Shown here one piece after another: positions 17,491 to 26,076 of a stretch of 64,000 nucleotides of DNA. Under the pieces are notes generated by a model. It ran no database searches. It was not told the DNA's origin and was given only the letters and a program-made list of their open reading frames with translations. The stretch spans positions 62,001-126,000 of the forward strand of contig NZ_PYPS01000014.1 of assembly GCF_003027925.1 (NCBI RefSeq). Reading direction: 5' to 3'. Source of the DNA: Micromonospora sp. RP3T (GTDB lineage: Bacteria; Actinomycetota; Actinomycetes; Mycobacteriales; Micromonosporaceae). The translations under genes and the position numbers were made by a program. The first letter of the stretch is position 1. Each line of letters starts with the position of its first letter.

Positions 17491-18567
17491 ATGGTCGCAA
17501 TCTCGTACGAGGACATCATCAAGGCCCCGAAGGCGCTGCTGCACGATCACCTCGACGGCGGCCTGCGGCCCGCGACGATCGTGGAGCTGGCCGCCGAGGC
17601 CGACCACGAACTGCCCACCACCGACCCGGACGCGCTGGGCCGCTGGTTCGCCGAGTCGGCGAACTCCGGCTCGCTGGAGCGCTACCTGGAGACGTTCGCG
17701 CACACCGTGGCCGTGATGCAGACCGCGTCCGCGTTGCGTCGGGTCGCCCGGGAGTGCGCGCTCGACCTGGCGGCCGACGGCGTGGTCTACGCCGAGGTCC
17801 GGTTCGCGCCCGAGCAGCACCTGGAGCGGAACCTCACGCTGGACGAGGTGGTCGAGGCGGTGGTCACCGGCTTCCGGGAGGGCAGCACGCTGGCCGGTGA
17901 GGCGGGCACCCCGATCCGGGTCGGCACGCTGCTCACCGCGATGCGGCACGCCGCCCGCTCGCAGGAGATCGCCGAGCTGGCGGTGCGGCACCGGGACACC
18001 GGCGTGGTCGGTTTCGACATCGCCGGTGCGGAGGCCGGGTTCCCGCCCACCCGGCACCTGGACGCGTTCGAGTACCTCCAGCGGGAGAACTTCCACTTCA
18101 CCATCCACGCCGGCGAGGCGTTCGGGCTGCCGTCGATCTGGCAGGCGATCCAGTGGTGTGGTGCGGACCGGCTCGGCCACGGCGTCCGCATCGTCGACGA
18201 CATCACCCCGGGCAACCCGCCGGTGCTGGGCCGGCTGGCCGCGTACGTGCGGGACAAGCGCATCCCGCTGGAGCTGTGCCCGTCGTCGAACGTGCAGACC
18301 GGGGCGGCGGCGTCGATCGCCGACCACCCGATCGGGCTGCTGCGTGACCTGCGGTTCCGGGTGACGGTGAACACCGACAACCGGCTGATGAGCGGCACCT
18401 CGATGTCCCGCGAGATGGCGCTGCTGGTGGAGGCCTTCGGCTACGGCTGGAAGGAACTCCAGTGGTTCACCATCAACGCGATGAAGAGCGCCTTCATCCC
18501 GTTCGACGAACGACTGCGGATCATCGACGAGGTGATCAAGCCGGCGTACGCCGAGCTGATCGACTGA
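17491..18567 (+). CDS. add: Adenosine deaminase
   Basis: Hydrolytic deamination of adenosine or deoxyadenosine to inosine, 358 residues, zinc-dependent amidohydrolase fold. Visible motifs are [12 protein letters not shown] (metal His pair, near residue 12), the substrate-binding [10 protein letters not shown] near 203, DRLGHGVRI with catalytic His near 229, CPSSNVQTG, and [13 protein letters not shown] carrying the metal-binding Asp. All expected catalytic positions are present. Likely transcribed as a leaderless mRNA. It converges exactly with the uridine-kinase-like gene, with adjacent stops. It belongs to the nucleoside salvage cluster that begins at 7118. Confidence 0.95.
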   Translation: MVAISYEDIIKAPKALLHDHLDGGLRPATIVELAAEADHELPTTDPDALGRWFAESANSGSLERYLETFAHTVAVMQTASALRRVARECALDLAADGVVYAEVRFAPEQHLERNLTLDEVVEAVVTGFREGSTLAGEAGTPIRVGTLLTAMRHAARSQEIAELAVRHRDTGVVGFDIAGAEAGFPPTRHLDAFEYLQRENFHFTIHAGEAFGLPSIWQAIQWCGADRLGHGVRIVDDITPGNPPVLGRLAAYVRDKRIPLELCPSSNVQTGAAASIADHPIGLLRDLRFRVTVNTDNRLMSGTSMSREMALLVEAFGYGWKELQWFTINAMKSAFIPFDERLRIIDEVIKPAYAELID

Positions 18568-19173
18568 TCACGGCTGGCGCGGGTGGCCGGCGAGCAGGGC
18601 GGCCACCCCGCGCAGCACCTCCCGGGCCCGGGCGGCCTCGGCGCCCAGACCGGTCTGCCGGCGCAGCACGGCCGGTTCGGCGCGCAGCAGCGCGATCCCG
18701 CGCCGGACCAGCACCCGCGGTGCCTTGCGCTGTTCGGCCAGGTCACGGGCGAGCCGGCGGAGGAAGGTCGCGCCCCGCGGGCGGCGCAGCGCGTACGCCC
18801 CGGCGAGCAGCCCTCGGCGTCGGCACTCGGCGACGATCTCGGCGGCGAAGATCCCTTCGGCGACGAAGAATGGCGATCCGTCGACGTGGAATGGCCGGGT
18901 GGCCACCCGCTGGTCCGCGCCGATCGCATAAACCGGCACTTCGGCCTTGCCCTCGCGGGCCAACCGGGCAATTGTTTCCACCGCCGCGTCCGCATCCCAC
19001 GACAGGGGTGACTCCCAGTCGACCTGACCGTTTCGGCGTGGACACGTAGGGTCATCGCCGTCCTTGTAGAAGTCGTCCAGACAGAGCACGGGAAGTCCGG
19101 TTCGATGCGCTATGTACGACTTTCCGGAGCCCGATGGTCCGGCGAGGAGAATGACGCGGTGCGGGTGATCCAT
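18568..19173 (-). CDS. Uridine-kinase-like P-loop kinase
   Basis: A 201-residue P-loop NTPase resembling actinobacterial uridine kinases. Walker A GPSGSGKS lies at residues 12-19, the substrate-side motif VLCLDDFYKDGDDPTCPRR at about 29-47, VDWESPLSWD follows, and a base-binding segment PFFVAEGIFAAEI lies near 105. It would phosphorylate uridine or cytidine to the monophosphate, trapping nucleosides brought in by the transporter at 7118. ATG 19173 has AAGG a few bases upstream. Substrate is inferred from similarity and from the salvage context. Confidence 0.8.
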   Translation of the reverse strand: MDHPHRVILLAGPSGSGKSYIAHRTGLPVLCLDDFYKDGDDPTCPRRNGQVDWESPLSWDADAAVETIARLAREGKAEVPVYAIGADQRVATRPFHVDGSPFFVAEGIFAAEIVAECRRRGLLAGAYALRRPRGATFLRRLARDLAEQRKAPRVLVRRGIALLRAEPAVLRRQTGLGAEAARAREVLRGVAALLAGHPRQP

Positions 19174-19292
19174 TACCTTCAGTAACTCCGGCCAGACGGA
19201 TTGCTATCAAATTGCCTCAACATCTCATCACACCTCCGGTGAGGGACAACCTGGGCTTTCTCTTTGCGGGGCGGCGTGATGGAATCTCGGAG

Positions 19293-19313
19293 GTCCGACC
19301 CGCCGGGTCGGAC
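19293..19313 (+). promoter_or_regulatory. Hairpin in the cvnA upstream region
   Basis: GTCCGACCC and GGGTCGGAC form a 9-bp stem with a 3-base loop, 52 bases before cvnA. The rest of the 192-base gap includes an AT-richer patch near 19199-19240 that may hold the divergent promoters. Function unknown; it may be a 5-prime UTR structure. Confidence 0.4.
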
Positions 19314-19365
19314 GCTCGGCGTTGCCCGCAGGTGACGCCGGACGCGGTTTTGCGAGGGCGGTGAC

Positions 19366-22300
19366 GTGAGCAAACGGCCAACGACGGCGGGCTCCTTCCT
19401 GTCGCGCCTGCGCCGGCCGGCGAGCCGGCTGCGCGACATGCCGATCTGGTCCAAGCTCGGTCTGATCATGATCGTGCCGACCATCGCCACGGTCGTGGTG
19501 GGCACCAGCGGTCTGGTCGACCACCTGGAGACGCTCAACAGCGCCAACCGGGCCGGCGACCTGGCCAGCCTGATCGGCTACTCGGGTGAACTGGCCGACA
19601 CCATGCAGGACGAGCGGGTCGGCTCGGTGCTCTTCCTCGGTGCGAAGGAAGTCCAGACCCGGGCGCAGTACCAGGAGGCCTACAACCGGGCCAACCAGCG
19701 GGTGGACCAGGCCAAGGGCCCCTACCTGCGGCAGCGCGGCGAGATCGACGACCTGCCCCGCAACTTCGAGGTCCGGCTGAACGAGATCGACGACCAGCTC
19801 AAGGACCTGCCCGCGACCCGCAGCCAGGTGTTGAACGGCAAGCTCAAGATCGACGAGGCGGAGAAGGCGTACGAGCGCCTGATCAACGACCTGCTGTCGA
19901 TCCGCGACTCGGGCACCCAGCTCGCCGGTGACAACGACCTCAGCGACCGGATGCGCGCCGCGGGCGCGGTGGCCCGGCAGAAGGAATACCTGGCCCAGCG
20001 CCGGGTGGTCGTGCATCAGGCGCTCACCCAGGGGCAGTACAGTCCCGCGCTGCGCGAGCAGTTCATCGCCAGCGGCACCGCCCAGGCCCAGGCGCTCGCC
20101 ACCTTCCGCTCCGTCGCCACCCCGGCCGACTCCGAGTTCTTCGACCAGACCGTCGAGGGTCCCGACCTGCGCAAGGCGGACAACCTCACCGGCTTCATGT
20201 CGGCGAACAACAGCGGCTCGATGAAGAACGCGCCGTTCGGCCCGGACCAGTGGGACCAGGCCATGGTCGGCAACGCCAAGCTGCTCCGGACCGTCGAGTC
20301 CCGGCTCGACAGCAACGTGGTCGAGCAGGCCGACGAGCTGCGCTCGGACACCCAGCGTCAGGTGTTCCTGGAGACCGGCCTGCTGCTCACCATGCTGCTG
20401 CTGGCCATCCTCTTCGCCTACCTGGTCGCCCGCTCGATGGCCCGCTCGCTGCGCGACCTGCGCCAGGGCGCCCTCTCGGTGGCCCAGTACGGCCTGCCGC
20501 AGGCGGTGGCCCGGCTGCGCGACCCGCAGGTGACCGGCCAGCTCTCCCCGGTGCAGCTGGCCAACCAGATCGCCGAGCCGCTGCCGGTCCGCAGCAAGGA
20601 CGAGTTCGGCCAGGTGACCGAGGCGTTCAACGCGGTCCACCTGGAGGCGGTCCGGACCGCGGCCGAGCAGGCCGCCCTGCGCGCGTCCGTCGCGACCATG
20701 TTCGTCAACCTGGCCCGCCGCTCGCAGATCCTGGTCGACCGGCTGATCGGCCATCTCGACCGGCTGGAGCGCGGCGAGGAGGACCCGGACCGGCTGGCCG
20801 AGCTGTTCCAGCTCGACCACCTGGCCACCCGGATGCGCCGCAACGACGAGAACCTGCTGGTGCTCGCCGGCGCGGACTCCACCCGTGTGCAGCGCGAGCC
20901 GGCTGCCCTGATCGACGTGCTCCGCGCCGCCCAGTCCGAGGTCGAGCACTACACCCGCATCGAGTTCGGCGTGATCGACCGGGACATCGAGGTCGCCGCG
21001 CACGCGGTCAACGACCTGGTGCACCTGGTCGCCGAGCTGTTCGACAACGCCACCGCGTTCTCGCCGCCGGACTCGCACGTGATGGTGGAGGCCCGCCGGG
21101 TCGGCGACCGCGCCTCCCTCTACGTCGAGGACCGGGGCATCGGCATCAGTGCCGAGCAGCTCCACGACCTGAACGAGCGGCTGGCCACGCCCCCACAGGT
21201 GGACGTGGCCGTCTCCCGGATGATGGGCCTGGTCGTGGTGGCCCGGCTGGCCGCCCGGCACGCCGTCAAGGTCGAGCTGCGGCCCGCCAGCGACCGGGGC
21301 ACCGTCGCCGACGTCACGCTGCCCACCACCGTCCTGGTGCCGCGCGCCCTCGCCGGTCGGAGCGGGCCGGCAGCCGCCCTTCCCGCCGCCGGTCCGCAGC
21401 AGCCCGGCCCGGCGCCCACCTTCGCCCAGTTCGGTCAGCCGAGCGGTCCGACGCCGGCCTTCGGACAGTCGGGCGGGCCGGCGCCGGCCTTCGGCGCGCT
21501 GGCCGCGCTCGGCAACGGCCCGCACACCCCGCCGCCCGCGCCGCACCCCGGCACCTCCGGTAACCAGGTCACGCTCGGTGGGCGGTCCTTCGACCCGGCG
21601 CACCGCAACGGCGCCGGCACGCCGGCCAACGGCGGCCGTGCCATGCCGGCCTGGTCCGACCTGACCGGGGCCAACGCGAACGCCGGCGACGGTTACCCGC
21701 CCCGGTCGTCCAACGGCCAGCCGATCGACCCGCTGCCCCAGCGCCGCACCCCGGGCGAGGGCGACCCGGCCACCAGCGGCCAGCAGCCGGTGATCCCACG
21801 GCAGCTGCCCAGCAGCCCCGAGGCGCGGCCGTACTCGCCGCCGCCGGTGTCCGCGCCGCCGGTCCCGCCGGTGTCCGCCCCGCCGCTGCCGCCGGTCTCC
21901 GGCGCCCCGGTCTCGGGCCACCCCTTCCCGGGCCGTCCGGTCTCGGCCGCACCGGTCTCCGGCCACCCGGTTTCCGGTGACCCGTACTCGGGCCGTCCGG
22001 TGTCGGGTGACCCGTACTTCGGGCGTCCGGTGTCGGGTGACCCGTACTCGGGCCGCCCGGTCCCCGGTGACTCGTACTCCGGGCGGCCGGTGTCGGCGAC
22101 GCCGGTCTCCGGCCACCCGCTCCCGACCCGGCCGGTGTCGGCCGTGCCGGTCTCCGGCCAGCCGGTCGGCGGAAACCCGGTCCCCGCGTCGCCGCCCGAC
22201 CAGTTGCCGGCGCGTCCGGCGCCCGCGCCGCACGTGGGCGCGCCGCCGGTCTGGCCGCCGGTCGCCCCGGCCACGCCCGCGCCGGCCCCCGCGGTGCCGG

Positions 22301-23136
22301 AACGGCTTTCCGCCGGGCTCGACATGACCACCGAGCTGCCGCGGGTGCCACGCTCGGAGACACCGTCGGCCGCCGCGCAGCAGCCGGTCGCCCAGCAGCC
22401 GGTCGCCCAGCCGTCGGCGCCCGCGCCGCGGCCGGCCACGCCGCAGCCGCAGCAGGCCGGCAACCGTCAGCGGTACGCGGACGAGACGATGGAGCTGCCG
22501 ATCTTCCGGGAGCTGGAGTCCGCGTGGTTCCGCACCCGCCGGCCGGGGTCGAGCGACGAGGCGCCGGCCCAGGCCGCGCCGGCGAACGGCGCCACGACCC
22601 AGCAGTTCGCCAAGGTGGACACCGCCGGGCGGCCGGTGCCGCAGCCGACATCCGCAACGACAGGTAACACACCGATGGCACCGACCCCGACAGTCGGCGG
22701 AGCGCCCCGTGACGAACGGCCGGCGAACGGCAACGGCCGTCCCGGGTACGCCGGTGGGTTGCCCAGCCGGCAGCCGGCGGCGGCGCCGCAGCCGTCGTCG
22801 CCCTGGCAGACCGCGGCCGACGACGGCTGGCGTGCCGCCTCGGCCGCCACCGAGGTGCCGGTGGCGGAGACCACCCGGAAGGGCCTGCCCAAGCGGACGC
22901 CGATGGCGCAGCTCGTGCCGGGCAGCATCGACAAGCCGGCGCCGGCGGCCCAGCGGCGGACGCCGGAGGCGGTCCGGGGTCTCCTCTCGGCCTACCATCG
23001 GGGCGTGCAGCGGGGGCGTAACAACCCGACCGACAGCAACACGACCGGCCCGGAGGGCACTCCGGGACGGCAGCAGTCCTCGCAGTCTGGCTCAGGCCCG
23101 GTGGCCGGGAGCGGGCAGAAGGAGCAACAAGGATGA
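19366..23136 (+). CDS. cvnA: Conservon sensor histidine kinase (CvnA type)
   Basis: A 1256-residue membrane sensor kinase heading a four-gene conservon. TM1 is at about residues 27-49, then a helical extracytoplasmic nitrate/nitrite-sensor-like domain to about 330, TM2 about 336-356, a HAMP linker, and a dimerisation region with a candidate phospho-acceptor His near 485 ([16 protein letters not shown]). The HATPase has N-box [11 protein letters not shown] near 558 and DRGIGIS near 588. After 660 the protein becomes a long Pro/Ala-rich tail with decapeptide repeats, ending in a conserved module (AWF near 1052, GLPKR near 1173, YHRGVQRGR). GTG 19366 follows GAGGGCGGTGAC. The stop overlaps cvnB. 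Confidence 0.93.
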   Translation: MSKRPTTAGSFLSRLRRPASRLRDMPIWSKLGLIMIVPTIATVVVGTSGLVDHLETLNSANRAGDLASLIGYSGELADTMQDERVGSVLFLGAKEVQTRAQYQEAYNRANQRVDQAKGPYLRQRGEIDDLPRNFEVRLNEIDDQLKDLPATRSQVLNGKLKIDEAEKAYERLINDLLSIRDSGTQLAGDNDLSDRMRAAGAVARQKEYLAQRRVVVHQALTQGQYSPALREQFIASGTAQAQALATFRSVATPADSEFFDQTVEGPDLRKADNLTGFMSANNSGSMKNAPFGPDQWDQAMVGNAKLLRTVESRLDSNVVEQADELRSDTQRQVFLETGLLLTMLLLAILFAYLVARSMARSLRDLRQGALSVAQYGLPQAVARLRDPQVTGQLSPVQLANQIAEPLPVRSKDEFGQVTEAFNAVHLEAVRTAAEQAALRASVATMFVNLARRSQILVDRLIGHLDRLERGEEDPDRLAELFQLDHLATRMRRNDENLLVLAGADSTRVQREPAALIDVLRAAQSEVEHYTRIEFGVIDRDIEVAAHAVNDLVHLVAELFDNATAFSPPDSHVMVEARRVGDRASLYVEDRGIGISAEQLHDLNERLATPPQVDVAVSRMMGLVVVARLAARHAVKVELRPASDRGTVADVTLPTTVLVPRALAGRSGPAAALPAAGPQQPGPAPTFAQFGQPSGPTPAFGQSGGPAPAFGALAALGNGPHTPPPAPHPGTSGNQVTLGGRSFDPAHRNGAGTPANGGRAMPAWSDLTGANANAGDGYPPRSSNGQPIDPLPQRRTPGEGDPATSGQQPVIPRQLPSSPEARPYSPPPVSAPPVPPVSAPPLPPVSGAPVSGHPFPGRPVSAAPVSGHPVSGDPYSGRPVSGDPYFGRPVSGDPYSGRPVPGDSYSGRPVSATPVSGHPLPTRPVSAVPVSGQPVGGNPVPASPPDQLPARPAPAPHVGAPPVWPPVAPATPAPAPAVPERLSAGLDMTTELPRVPRSETPSAAAQQPVAQQPVAQPSAPAPRPATPQPQQAGNRQRYADETMELPIFRELESAWFRTRRPGSSDEAPAQAAPANGATTQQFAKVDTAGRPVPQPTSATTGNTPMAPTPTVGGAPRDERPANGNGRPGYAGGLPSRQPAAAPQPSSPWQTAADDGWRAASAATEVPVAETTRKGLPKRTPMAQLVPGSIDKPAPAAQRRTPEAVRGLLSAYHRGVQRGRNNPTDSNTTGPEGTPGRQQSSQSGSGPVAGSGQKEQQG
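21961..22080 (+). repeat. Four 30-bp tandem repeats encoding [14 protein letters not shown] decapeptides
   Basis: Units start at 21961, 21991, 22021 and 22051 and encode [30 protein letters not shown] and [10 protein letters not shown]. Degenerate versions of the PVSGxP pattern extend from about 21901 to 22170. The array lies inside the disordered tail of the CvnA kinase and is in frame, so copy-number change would lengthen or shorten the tail by 10 residues. Confidence 0.9.
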
Positions 23137-23537
23137 CTAGTACGCAGGATCTCGGATGGCTGCTCGCCAACTTCGCCGACCGGGTGCCCGGCGTGGCGCA
23201 CGCGGTCGCGGTCTCGGCCGACGGCCTGCTTCTCGCCTCGTCCCGTGACCTCCCGCGGGACCGCGCCGACCAGCTCGCGGCGATCGCCTCCGGCCTGGTC
23301 AGCCTGACCCAGGGCGCGGCGCGATGCTTCGAGGGCGGGGCGGTGCTGCAGACAGTGGTCGAGATGGACAACGGCTTCCTGTTCCTGATGTCCATCTCCG
23401 ACGGCTCGTCGTTCGCGGTGCTCGCCGCGCGCAGCTGTGACGTGGGCCAGGTCGGGTACGAGATGGCCCTGCTCGTCGATCGGGTGGGCGACGCCCTGAC
23501 GCCACAGCCGCGTACGGCTGTGGGGATGATGGGCTGA
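23133..23537 (+). CDS. cvnB: Conservon roadblock/LC7-domain protein (CvnB)
   Basis: A 134-residue roadblock/LC7 protein, thought to act as a scaffold or GTPase-activating partner for the conservon GTPase. The family pattern is clear: [31 protein letters not shown], then [10 protein letters not shown] and [20 protein letters not shown]. The ATG overlaps the kinase stop by four bases (ATGA). It is cytoplasmic. Together with CvnA, CvnC and CvnD it forms the membrane-associated complex described for Streptomyces conservons. Confidence 0.93.
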   Translation: MTSTQDLGWLLANFADRVPGVAHAVAVSADGLLLASSRDLPRDRADQLAAIASGLVSLTQGAARCFEGGAVLQTVVEMDNGFLFLMSISDGSSFAVLAARSCDVGQVGYEMALLVDRVGDALTPQPRTAVGMMG

Positions 23538-23637
23538 ATGACGCGCTGGCCGGTGGGTCAGGAGCGGAAAGAACAAGGAAAGCGACGGATGCCACCGGGG
23601 CGAGCCGGTGCCGGGTGCGAGGGAGGTGAGCGGCGAC

Positions 23638-24015
23638 ATGGCGGATCGTGACGAGCCGACCGGAGCGTTGGTCCGGCCGTACGCCGTAACCCGTGGTCGT
23701 ACCCGTCCCCGGCTCGACATCGCCCTGGAGGCACTCGTCGAGACGACGGTGCGCGGCCGAGCGATGGCCACCGGCAACGGGGGCCAAGGCCGTGAACACC
23801 AGTACATAGCCGCGTTGTGTGACGGACGCGTGCAGTCGCTTGCCGAGATCGCGGCGCGGATGCAGCTTCCGCTCGGCGTGGCCCGGGTGCTCATCGCCGA
23901 CATGGCGACGGATGGCCTGGTCGCAGTCCACGAGCCGACCATTCTGGACGACTCCGACGACGCGGTGGGCACTGAATTGCTGGAGAGGGTGCTGAGTGGA
24001 CTTCGCAGGCTCTGA
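23638..24015 (+). CDS. cvnC: Conservon DUF742 protein (CvnC)
   Basis: A 125-residue DUF742 protein with a winged-helix-like fold: LVRPYAVTRGRTRP near the N-terminus, then HQYIAALCDGRVQSLAEIAARMQLPLGVARVLIADMA. GGGAGG at 23621-23626 precedes ATG 23638 by 11 bases; a GTG at 23626 is possible but would overlap that site. The 100-base gap after cvnB is the only sizeable gap in the operon. The end overlaps cvnD by 20 bases, so the two are coupled. Its biochemical role in conservons is not established. Confidence 0.92.
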   Translation: MADRDEPTGALVRPYAVTRGRTRPRLDIALEALVETTVRGRAMATGNGGQGREHQYIAALCDGRVQSLAEIAARMQLPLGVARVLIADMATDGLVAVHEPTILDDSDDAVGTELLERVLSGLRRL

Positions 24016-24610
24016 CATGTCGCACCGGCCGCCGGCCCCGAGCGGGCGCGTGACGTCGGCGAAGATCGTTATCGCCGGTGGTTTCGGCGTCGGCAAGACG
24101 ACGCTGGTCGGCTCGGTCTCGGAGATCACGCCGCTGACCACCGAGGCGATCATGACCTCCGCCGGCGTGGGCGTCGACGACACCCGGCAGGTGCCGGGCA
24201 AGACGACGACCACGGTGGCGATGGACTTCGGTCGTATCTCGATCGACCGTGACCTGATCCTGTACCTTTTCGGTACGCCGGGTCAGACGCGGTTCTGGTT
24301 CATGTGGGACGAGTTGGTCCGGGGAGCGATCGGCGCGGTGGTGATGGTCGACACCCGTCGGCTCGCCGACTGCTTCGCCGCCATCGACTTCTTCGAGCAC
24401 CGGCGGCTGCCGTACCTGGTGGCCATCAACTGCTTCGACGGCATGCAGTACCACGACCCGCAGGACGTCCGGGACGCGCTGGCGATCTCCCGGGACGTGC
24501 CGGTGGTGCCCTGCGACGCCCGTAACCGGGAGTCGACGAAGCACGTGCTGATCTCGCTTGTCGAGTACGTGCTCACCATGCGGCGCTCCCGGGCGGTCGC
24601 GCCCGCCTGA
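23996..24610 (+). CDS. cvnD: Conservon Ras-like GTPase (CvnD)
   Basis: A 204-residue small GTPase of the ATP/GTP-binding conservon family. P-loop GGFGVGKTTLVGSVSE lies near residue 30, a switch region with the Thr-rich GKTTTTVAMDFGRI follows, then LYLFGTPGQTRFWFMWDEL, where the usual DTPG is replaced by FGTPGQ, as is typical of CvnD. The guanine-specificity loop is degenerate (INCFDG). GTG 23996 has GGAGAGGG 6 bases upstream; ATG 24017 is a shorter alternative just past the cvnC stop. It is thought to act as the switch that relays the kinase signal. It is the last gene of the operon before two hairpins. Confidence 0.93.
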   Translation: MDFAGSDMSHRPPAPSGRVTSAKIVIAGGFGVGKTTLVGSVSEITPLTTEAIMTSAGVGVDDTRQVPGKTTTTVAMDFGRISIDRDLILYLFGTPGQTRFWFMWDELVRGAIGAVVMVDTRRLADCFAAIDFFEHRRLPYLVAINCFDGMQYHDPQDVRDALAISRDVPVVPCDARNRESTKHVLISLVEYVLTMRRSRAVAPA

Positions 24611-24620
24611 GGCGATACGC

Positions 24621-24657
24621 GGAAGCGCCCGATGGCCCTGAGCCACCGGGCGCTTCC
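24621..24657 (+). terminator. Terminator after cvnD
   Basis: A perfect 11-bp stem (24621-24631 with 24647-24657) 11 bases after the cvnD stop. It probably ends the conservon transcript. Confidence 0.75.
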
Positions 24658-24681
24658 TGCCGTCCGGGGTCGAACGCGGTA

Positions 24682-24730
24682 CGTCGTCGTCCGGTGACCG
24701 TCCCGTTGGGACGGCCACCGGACGACGACG
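24682..24730 (-). terminator. Very strong hairpin ending the convergent lipoprotein gene
   Basis: Arms of 15 and 7 bp separated by one mismatch close a 3-base loop (24682-24704 with 24708-24730). The structure lies directly after the stop codon of the minus-strand gene. Together with the cvnD hairpin it insulates the two convergent units. Confidence 0.85.
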
Positions 24731-24731
24731 G

Positions 24732-25952
24732 TCAGGCGTACCGGGTCCAGCTGCCCTGGGACACCCGGTAGACGCCGAGCGAGTCGACCTCCATGCCGCC
24801 GTGCCGGTCCGCGCTGAACGCGTACCCGCCGGCGATGCCCTCGGTCATCTGGGTCTGGAGGAACGCCCGCAGCCGGCCCCGGTCGAGGCTGGTCGCCTTC
24901 CGGGCCGCCGCCGCGAGGAGCTGGAGCGCGTCCGCGGCGTACGGGGCGAAGCCGACCGAGGTGCCGTGCCGCTGGGTGTAGCGGTAGTCGAAGTCGCGCC
25001 GGGCCACCTGGGCGCCGCTGGTGGCGGTCAACGCGGAACCGCCCAGGCAGGCCGGGTGCACGGCGTACGCGCCCTCGACCGCCTTCGCGTTGGCCCCGCG
25101 CAGCGTGTCGTCCACCACCGCGCCGGCGTCGAAGAAGATCGCCCCGCGGTGGCCGGCCCGACGTAGCTCCCGAGCCGCGTCACCGGAGTCGGGCGCGGTG
25201 CCCCAGACGATGACGGCGTCCGGGTCGCCGGCGGTGGCGCGTTCGGCGATGGCCCGGAAGCTCCGCCCGGTCTCCGGCAGCCGCAGCGTGCGCGCCAGTG
25301 CCACGCCGCTGTTGCCGAGCGCCTCCCGCACCGCCCGTACGCCCGAGTCGCCGTGCGACCCGTCCGCGGCCAGCAGGGCCACCCGCCGGACCCGCTGGGA
25401 TTCGAACAGGTCCACCATCCGCCGGGCCACGTCGATGGCGTCCGGGGTGAGCTTGAAGCTGAACGTGCGCTCGGCGAGCGGCAGCACGATGCGGTCCCCC
25501 TGGCCGAGCGCCAGGAACGGCGTCTTGAGCTGCTGGGCGGCCGTCGCGAGTGCCGTCGCGGTTTCGCCGAGGACGCCACCGATCAGCGCGTGCGCCCCGG
25601 CACGGGTCAGGTCGGCGGCGTGCCGCGCGGCGCTCTGCGGGTCGCTGCCGTTGTCCCGGATCTCCAACCGGACCGACCGGAGCAGGTTGCCGACCGGGAG
25701 CCCGGACCGGTTCAGCGACTCCGCGGTGATCTCCAGTGCCCGACGCTGCACCACGCCGAGCGCCGCGCCGCGACCGCTCAGCTCCAGGCTGACGCCGACG
25801 ACCAGGTTCTGGTCACCGGGCGCGCTGCTGCTCCCGCCCTCGTCCGGCCGTTGCCCCTGCGGCCCGCAACCGGCGAGCAGCAGGCTGCCGGCCGCGACCG
25901 CGAGGACGCCCCGACGGGTGAGCACGGTGGAGTCGAATGCCGGTGTCGCCAA
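24732..25952 (-). CDS. Orphan branched-chain-amino-acid-type solute-binding lipoprotein
   Basis: A 406-residue type I periplasmic-binding-fold protein (LivJ/UrtA-like). The signal peptide has a twin-arginine-like start (LTRRGVLAVAAGSLLLAGC) and a lipobox LLAGC near residue 29. The body shows SLELSGRGAALGVVQRRALEI, then the substrate-binding DLTRAGAHALIGG and a central GDPDAVIVWG. No permease or ATPase genes are adjacent, so it may act as a sensor or share a distant transporter. TTG 25952 is used with GGAAGG upstream. Its position between the conservon and the IS110-like gene, sharing orientation with the latter, suggests a possible link to signalling, which is inference. Confidence 0.85.
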   Translation of the reverse strand: MATPAFDSTVLTRRGVLAVAAGSLLLAGCGPQGQRPDEGGSSSAPGDQNLVVGVSLELSGRGAALGVVQRRALEITAESLNRSGLPVGNLLRSVRLEIRDNGSDPQSAARHAADLTRAGAHALIGGVLGETATALATAAQQLKTPFLALGQGDRIVLPLAERTFSFKLTPDAIDVARRMVDLFESQRVRRVALLAADGSHGDSGVRAVREALGNSGVALARTLRLPETGRSFRAIAERATAGDPDAVIVWGTAPDSGDAARELRRAGHRGAIFFDAGAVVDDTLRGANAKAVEGAYAVHPACLGGSALTATSGAQVARRDFDYRYTQRHGTSVGFAPYAADALQLLAAAARKATSLDRGRLRAFLQTQMTEGIAGGYAFSADRHGGMEVDSLGVYRVSQGSWTRYA

Positions 25953-26076
25953 TGGAGTAGCCTTCCCACCCCGGCGAACAGGCGCCGCCGCTGGTCCGCC
26001 GGGTATGTTCCCGGCCGGCCGGACCCGACGTCAAATCATCCGGGTGTGGGTAGGAACACGCCGTCGGCGGCCCGGC

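Noticed and set aside
21961..22080. CRISPR-like array of 30-bp repeats
   Set aside because: The repeats are directly adjacent without unique spacers, in frame within the kinase gene, and encode a decapeptide repeat.
19228..22998. Long minus-strand open frame of 1256 codons opposite cvnA
   Set aside because: A shadow frame produced by the high-GC codon bias of cvnA; composition is Arg/Gly/His-rich with no family pattern. Similar long antisense frames opposite other genes were dropped for the same reason.
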